Of a DNA stretch of 64,000 bases, positions 59,387 through 64,000 are shown in pieces. Every line of letters begins with the position of its first letter. The stretch's first letter is position 1. Under the pieces are notes generated by a model. That model did no database searches. It was not told the origin of the DNA and saw only the letters and a program-made list of their open reading frames with translations. A program made the position numbers and the translations under genes. Origin of the DNA: Lacticaseibacillus jixianensis (lineage in GTDB: Bacteria > Bacillota > Bacilli > Lactobacillales > Lactobacillaceae); assembly GCF_003946485.1 (NCBI RefSeq), contig NZ_RHOJ01000011.1, forward strand, positions 1-64,000, in the 5' to 3' direction.

Positions 59387-60241
59387 CTAAATGTTGAGTG
59401 CGTTATACATAATGACAAAAGGCATGCCAGCAATTTGGTGGGTGCGCGGATGCATGGTGTCGCTGTCGGTGACTGGCCCGGTCGGCATCTGCGTGATCGG
59501 CGTGTCGGTTTGGCCGCCAGCCTTGATGTCGGTGACCCCTTGGATCAAGGTACTGAGCACGTGCGGCGGAAACGCGTCAACGCGGTGACCACTGTACAGC
59601 TGCGCGTCATCCCCGACCAAGTGTTGAAGCTTAGCTAAACCCTGAGCCCACACAGTGAGCGAGGTACAGCGCGCATCGTAAAGCTCACTCATGGTCAGGG
59701 TGGCCAGGCTGTCACCGGTGAAGCCCAAGTGGCGATCAGCGTCGACGAACACCATGCTGCCGGCAGAGTGGCCTGGCAGAGTCAATGCGGTCAATGTGGT
59801 GCCGCCAAGGTCGAAGCGGTCGCCATCATGCAGCGGCTGATAGCTGAAGCTGGCATCCTGCGGTTCTTCGGCCTGCATGTGGGCAACCAGCTCAGCGTTG
59901 TGGCCACTGGCGACGTCGATCGCGTGCAGGCGAAAGCGCGGATCAAACGCGGCCTTCATCACCGCGTCGTCGGCGGGATTCATGTAGACCTGGTCGAACA
60001 ACTCCGCTCCACCGGTATGGTCGGGGTCGCCGTGCGTCAACAGGCAGATGACGGGGAGTGGCGTGATGTTGCGTATTTCCGCCAGCAGGTCGCGGTCAAT
60101 GCCGAACCCGGCATCAACCATTGCGGCGCGCTTTGTGCCCACCACGAGCTGCTGGGAGAACTTGATGGGGCGATCGGTGATGTTTTCGCTGATGTTGTAT
60201 ACCCCATCGGTCACTTGAGTCACCGTATAGAGATTTTTCAT
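59387..60241 (-). CDS. MBL-fold metallo-hydrolase
   Basis: 284 residues. The metal motif reads H70-G-D-P-D74-H75, so the second His of H-x-H-x-D-H is replaced by Asp (D72). Later ligands are in LPGHSAGS and FTGDSLAT. GGAGG precedes ATG 60241. Hydrolytic or lactonase-like activity on the product of the amidohydrolase is plausible. Confidence 0.82.
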   Translation of the reverse strand: MKNLYTVTQVTDGVYNISENITDRPIKFSQQLVVGTKRAAMVDAGFGIDRDLLAEIRNITPLPVICLLTHGDPDHTGGAELFDQVYMNPADDAVMKAAFDPRFRLHAIDVASGHNAELVAHMQAEEPQDASFSYQPLHDGDRFDLGGTTLTALTLPGHSAGSMVFVDADRHLGFTGDSLATLTMSELYDARCTSLTVWAQGLAKLQHLVGDDAQLYSGHRVDAFPPHVLSTLIQGVTDIKAGGQTDTPITQMPTGPVTDSDTMHPRTHQIAGMPFVIMYNALNI

Positions 60242-60252
60242 AAGCGGCCTCC

Positions 60253-61266
60253 TTAGTTCAAGTGCAGCAACGTGGCCGCATTTTGATTGGCGATTTTTTC
60301 CTGATCGGCTTGTGTCAAGTCGGATGCGGTCAGAAACTTCTGCGCGTCAGCCGGGTGATTGTAGGGGTAATCCAGCGAGTACAACAGGTGATCGGCGCCG
60401 ACCTCAGTCATGGCCAGCGTCAGCTGCGCCGGGAAGAACCTGCCGCTTGGCGTGATGTAAAAGTTGTCGCTGTAGGTTTGGCTGATGCTGCGGTCAAGGT
60501 GAACGGTCAGGCCCAGCGTCTGGTCCATCCGCTCAAGGAAGTTCGGCACCATTTCGCCCCAGTGGCCAGTGATGATTTTGAGGCGTGGGTGCCGATCAAA
60601 CACGCCGGCGAGGATCAGGCGGATCATCTGCACCCCGAGGTCTTCATGCCAGCCCCAACCGGCGCCGGTAAAGGTGAATGCGGTCAGCTCCGACCAGCCT
60701 TGGCCCTGATAGTAATGCTCACTGATTTCTTCAGGGATCACGGCCGGATGGAAGTACAGCGGCACATCGAGTTCTTCAGCCTTGGCGAAAATCGGCTCAT
60801 ACATCGGGTCGTCGAACATGTGCCCATCGTAGTAACCGTGGATCATTGCACCTTGCAGGCCGAGTTGCTTGACGGCGCGTTCGAGTTCCGCGGCGGCCGC
60901 TTCGGGATCGCCAACCGGCAGCGTCGCCCAGCCGCCAAGGCGGTCGGGATGCGCACTGATGGCCTGCGCTAAATCGTCATTGGCCATTTTGCACAGGTCA
61001 ATGGCGACCTTCGGATCCAGATTCTGCGGCGTGTCATCGCCGTAGCCCATGATCTGCATCTGGATCTCATTTTGATCCATGAAGGTCAGGCGCCGCTCGC
61101 CGGCGCTGATGAGCTCGGTGTTGTCGCGCTTCGTCTTCGCAACAAACGCTTCAATGCTGTGATCGGCCGGATTTTTGTGCGGATTGGCCGGCTTCGGCAT
61201 GTACGGCTTAGCGGCCTCATTGACGCGCTGTGATTCCCAGTGTTCTTCTAGTGTGATTAATTTCAT
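60253..61266 (-). CDS. Amidohydrolase-2/ACMSD-family decarboxylase-like enzyme
   Basis: 337 residues. Metal-site residues E8 (LEEHW), H173 (YFHPAV), H235 (ITGHWGE) and D299 (YSLDYPY) match 2,3-dihydroxybenzoate and gamma-resorcylate decarboxylases. It may decarboxylate a phenolic acid; hydrolase activity is the alternative. GGAGG eight bases before ATG 61266. Confidence 0.85.
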   Translation of the reverse strand: MKLITLEEHWESQRVNEAAKPYMPKPANPHKNPADHSIEAFVAKTKRDNTELISAGERRLTFMDQNEIQMQIMGYGDDTPQNLDPKVAIDLCKMANDDLAQAISAHPDRLGGWATLPVGDPEAAAAELERAVKQLGLQGAMIHGYYDGHMFDDPMYEPIFAKAEELDVPLYFHPAVIPEEISEHYYQGQGWSELTAFTFTGAGWGWHEDLGVQMIRLILAGVFDRHPRLKIITGHWGEMVPNFLERMDQTLGLTVHLDRSISQTYSDNFYITPSGRFFPAQLTLAMTEVGADHLLYSLDYPYNHPADAQKFLTASDLTQADQEKIANQNAATLLHLN

Positions 61267-61327
61267 CTTGGTTGCCTCCTGATTGAATAACCACATTCTA
61301 GGAGGCGGCGCCCACTAAAAATGGGGG

Positions 61328-61900
61328 TTATAGGCCGCGGAAAATCTTAGCCGGCACCGGCAGCATCTTCTGAAAAATCGTGATTAGTTGCTCGCGGCTC
61401 AGCTCAGGGTGGTCACTGACCACATCGGCAAAGCCCAGATACATGCGCGCCAGCAGGTCGATCATGACCCCCTTCATCGGGATGTTGGTCCCTTCGATGC
61501 TGCTGACGCGCCGGATCTCGCGGCTGAGATACGCCACCATGAGATCGCCGGCGTTAGCCCAGCGCACCATCGCGATCAAGTCGCGATGCGCGAGCAGCAA
61601 AGCGACCGTCAAAGGCGCCCCTTCCTCGCTGGGATCCAGGGTTTGGTCGGCTTTTTGCAGGGCCGAATTGATGACCCGGGAGACGGTCACTTCGATGATC
61701 TCGCCGATGCTGTCGTAGCGCTGGTAATAGGTCTGGCGGGCGATTTTGGCCGTTTGACACAGCGCACTCACGCTGATGTTGGCAAACGCCTCGCCGGCCT
61801 CGAAGGACTGCTTCAAGGCGGCGAACAGCTTGTCCTGGGTCGCCTGCAGCCGCTTATCAGGGGCCTGATAATAGGCAACTGGAATGTGAACTTTGCTCAT
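61328..61900 (-). CDS. TetR-family regulator
   Basis: 190 residues with HTH region VSALCQTAKIARQTYYQRY (about 44-62). First gene of the amidohydrolase operon, 61 bases before it. ATG 61900 follows GGGAGG. Probably controls the operon through the dyad at 61978. Confidence 0.85.
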   Translation of the reverse strand: MSKVHIPVAYYQAPDKRLQATQDKLFAALKQSFEAGEAFANISVSALCQTAKIARQTYYQRYDSIGEIIEVTVSRVINSALQKADQTLDPSEEGAPLTVALLLAHRDLIAMVRWANAGDLMVAYLSREIRRVSSIEGTNIPMKGVMIDLLARMYLGFADVVSDHPELSREQLITIFQKMLPVPAKIFRGL

Positions 61901-61977
61901 GACGCGCCCTCCCTTGTTCTCCGCAGCAGCGAACCTGAGGCAACATAATCGGCCTCGCCCACGTTCTGTCCAAGAAT

Positions 61978-61999
61978 CGCCGATACGGATGTATCCGCG
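61978..61999. promoter_or_regulatory. Candidate operator of the amidohydrolase operon
   Basis: Imperfect 22-base dyad CGC-N-GATAC-N4-GTATC-N-GCG, 78 bases upstream of the TetR gene. The rest of 61901-62181 shows no gene. Confidence 0.45.
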
Positions 62000-62181
62000 T
62001 GTGTATATCTTGGCGGGCAAGACCACATATTGCCACAACCAGATTAGTGATGCCGGCTAGTGCACAACTTCTATGCGCATTGGCGATAATTGTGGGTCTC
62101 AGAACGCGTTGCCGCTGCTCACCTTTTTTCGCGCAGCGTGACTCGCCAAATGCCAACTAAGATAACTGATTCTCCATCCGA

Positions 62182-62691
62182 CTACTTTTTAAACCGGTTG
62201 AGGTAATGGCCGGCAAATAATTTATGAAACTTGACCCCCAAGGTGGGGTTGGCCGCGTCAATATCGGCGTACATCGCATTGGTGATCTTCGTCAACAACA
62301 CATACAACTCATCTTGCTCAGCTTCAGTGAGCACCTGCAAAAATGGCGGCACTTCCTGGGCGGCAGATGCAATTTCTTCCCGCCCCTGGGGGGTCAGGCT
62401 GACCAGATTGACCCGGCGATCCTTAGTCGACTTAGCCAAGGTAACCAGATGGCGTTTCGCTAACTTAGCGACAAACTCGCTGGTCGATTGCGGCGACATC
62501 GCCAAGCGCGACGCTAAATGATGCTGCGATTGGTGATCCTCATCCGCTAACGCCAACAGAATCTTGCCCTGACCCTCAACGGTCATGCGCGGCCGTGCTT
62601 GCTTGACGATGTCGTCGTAGATTTTGCTCAGCTGTTCATATTCTGCCAGTTTGCCAGCGGCCAGCTCAGCCTTAACTTCATTTGCTATCAT
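62182..62691 (-). CDS. MarR-family regulator
   Basis: 169 residues; winged helix with SQHHLASRLAMSPQSTSEFV as recognition region and the KDRRVNLVSLTPQG wing. Divergent from the DrrAB-type exporter genes, with shared operators between. Likely a repressor released by the exported compound. Confidence 0.88.
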   Translation of the reverse strand: MIANEVKAELAAGKLAEYEQLSKIYDDIVKQARPRMTVEGQGKILLALADEDHQSQHHLASRLAMSPQSTSEFVAKLAKRHLVTLAKSTKDRRVNLVSLTPQGREEIASAAQEVPPFLQVLTEAEQDELYVLLTKITNAMYADIDAANPTLGVKFHKLFAGHYLNRFKK

Positions 62692-62732
62692 TCATCAGTC
62701 CTCATCAGTCGTTTTCTCCAGTATACAGCAGA

Positions 62733-62800
62733 TTTAATCAGGGCACTTGACATATTAATCAGGGGGCCTTATTGTATTTTAGTCAGGTGGCCTGATTAAA
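62733..62800 (+). promoter_or_regulatory. Exporter promoter with MarR operators
   Basis: TTGACA (62747-62752), 17-base spacer, TATTGT (62770-62775). TTAATCAGG occurs at 62734-62742 and 62755-62763, and a full palindrome TTTAGTCAGG-N3-CCTGATTAAA lies at 62778-62800, so the motif surrounds the promoter on both sides. Confidence 0.75.
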
Positions 62801-62817
62801 AATTGCAGGAGGCTTAT

Positions 62818-63759
62818 ATGAATAACGATGATGTGATTCAAGTTAGCAATATTTCAAAACACTTTGGCAAGAATGCCGCGGTCCAAGATGTTTCTTTTAG
62901 CGTCGAGAAGGGGGAGATCTTTGGCTTACTGGGCCCCAATGGTGCTGGCAAAACCACCTTGATCAGGATGATGACTACCCTACTGCACCCAGATACCGGC
63001 CAGATCCTGATCAATGGCTTTGATACGCAAACACAGGGCCGCAACGCACGCCAACAGTTCAGTGTCACGGGTCAAACAGCAGCCATCGATCAAGATCTGA
63101 CTGCGCGGGAAAACCTCATGATCTTCGCGCGTTTGTCAGGGCTGGGGATACCTGCCGCCCGCAGCCGAGCAACCGAACTGTTAAAGGCGTTTGACCTCGT
63201 TGCTTCGGCAGATCAAACACTTGAAACTTTTTCTGGGGGCATGCGGCGCCGTCTGGACCTTGCCGTGAGCCTGGTAGGTAAGCCAACGATTTTATTTTTA
63301 GACGAGCCCACGACCGGCCTAGATCCGCGCACGCGGGCCCAAATGTGGCAGGTCATTCAATCGCTCGTTGCGACCGGCTCAACGGTGTTGCTCACCACCC
63401 AGTACCTGGAAGAGGCCGCGCAATTCGCTGATCGTATCGCGCTGATCGATCACGGCCAGATGAAGGCCATCGGCACGCCAGACGAACTGACTAGGCGCGT
63501 TGGCGGCAAGCGGTTGCGCCTTCAGGTCACGGCAGCGCAATCGTTAAAAGCGGCTCAGGTCATTCTGCAAAAGACTGAAATGAATCCTGTTCAGGTCAGC
63601 GAACGAACCTTGACGGTGTCACTGGATGAAGGTGAGGTGGGGCAAACCGCAGCGCTGCTTCAGCAATTTGACGAAGCTGGCATCGCCCTCAGCCAGTTTG
63701 CTATCGAACCGCCATCGCTCGACGATGTCTTTTTGCAAATGACGGTCGGCAAAAACTAA
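62818..63759 (+). CDS. DrrA-type drug ABC exporter ATPase
   Basis: 313 residues: Walker A GPNGAGKTT, signature FSGGMRRRLDLA, Walker B ILFLDEPTTGLDP, switch region TTQYLEEA, and a C-terminal DrrA domain. GCAGGAGG precedes ATG 62818. Pairs with the following ABC-2 permease. Confidence 0.92.
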   Translation: MNNDDVIQVSNISKHFGKNAAVQDVSFSVEKGEIFGLLGPNGAGKTTLIRMMTTLLHPDTGQILINGFDTQTQGRNARQQFSVTGQTAAIDQDLTARENLMIFARLSGLGIPAARSRATELLKAFDLVASADQTLETFSGGMRRRLDLAVSLVGKPTILFLDEPTTGLDPRTRAQMWQVIQSLVATGSTVLLTTQYLEEAAQFADRIALIDHGQMKAIGTPDELTRRVGGKRLRLQVTAAQSLKAAQVILQKTEMNPVQVSERTLTVSLDEGEVGQTAALLQQFDEAGIALSQFAIEPPSLDDVFLQMTVGKN

Positions 63760-63772
63760 GGAGGCCCCACAA

Positions 63773-64000
63773 ATGAATATCGAGACAAGCAACACTCATA
63801 ACTTAAAAAATATGGTAACCATGACTCATCGTAATCTCTTGAAGACCCTGCACAACCCGGACAACTTTGGCGATGTCATTATGGAACCGGTTATTTTTAC
63901 CTTGCTATTTGGATTCTTGTTCGGCGGCGCCATTGCCGGGAGCGTGCAGTCTTACCTGCCGATCCTGGTGCCTGGCATCCTGCTTCAAAGTATTCTCAAT
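63773..64000 (+). CDS. DrrB-type ABC-2 exporter permease, 5' part
   Basis: First 76 codons, cut by the window end. Starts 13 bases after the ATPase stop with AGGAGG upstream. Hydrophilic N-terminus, then TLHNPDNFGDVIMEPVIF and the first membrane segment, as in DrrB-like permeases. Confidence 0.85.
   Translation, partial: MNIETSNTHNLKNMVTMTHRNLLKTLHNPDNFGDVIMEPVIFTLLFGFLFGGAIAGSVQSYLPILVPGILLQSILN

Overview
The window looks like a chromosomal segment of a high-GC member of the Lactobacillaceae (a Schleiferilactobacillus- or Lacticaseibacillus-like organism is my guess). The grounds are GGAGG-type ribosome sites, a xylR/xylA/xylB locus, an MsmX-energised sugar importer, an HrtRBA-like heme exporter with its known type of operator, a lactobacillus-type IS30 element and a broad set of manganese genes. 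Three matches to the ParB site parS suggest that the segment lies in the origin-proximal part of the chromosome. Genus and location are inferences.

Layout. 1-400: 3' end of an IS1182-like transposase. 379-21516: a large carbohydrate region, mostly on the minus strand. It holds a CUT1 ABC importer (two permeases and a lipoprotein), an SGNH esterase, a GH29 fucosidase, an alpha/beta esterase, a ROK sugar kinase, a GH1 6-phospho-beta-glycosidase and a GH42 beta-galactosidase. Next to it is the xylose operon xylA-xylB-GH43-GH3 with its ROK repressor XylR. msmX (21703) supplies the ATPase that the importer lacks. 23211-30669: a seven-gene muropeptide salvage operon (lactose-family EIIC, MupG, NagZ, an AmiE-like serine hydrolase, MurR, an esterase, MurQ). 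31108-41199: a P-type ATPase, a glutamate-cysteine ligase, a Gfo/Idh oxidoreductase, azlCD, a ketopantoate reductase, and an orphan sugar-binding lipoprotein and Nudix hydrolase that are bracketed by two copies of a structured element of about 148 nt.

41385-49233 is a metal region: two VIT/CCC1 proteins, divergent mntH-usp, a CadD-like exporter with a zinc-site ArsR regulator, and a manganese-type ABC importer. mntH and the importer carry the same operator type (TTAG-N6-CTAA). 49353-56438 holds a DUF805 protein, a small unknown protein, hrtA-hrtB-hrtR and a second TetR-controlled ABC exporter. 56439-57934 holds a candidate small RNA and a complete IS30 element. 58035-64000 holds a PaiA-like acetyltransferase, a four-gene TetR/amidohydrolase/MBL/NTF2 operon, and a MarR regulator divergent from a DrrAB-type exporter that runs off the end.

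The most unusual feature is a family of intergenic palindromic repeats of about 125-130 bp, found in five clusters (2435, 7930, 35306, 50146, 52899). Fixed boxes alternate with stems whose sequence differs from copy to copy while pairing is kept, so the fold rather than the sequence appears to be selected. A second 40-nt hairpin sequence is inserted into some copies between ACGC motifs. I recognise no described family here. Several copies sit directly in front of start codons inside apparent operons.
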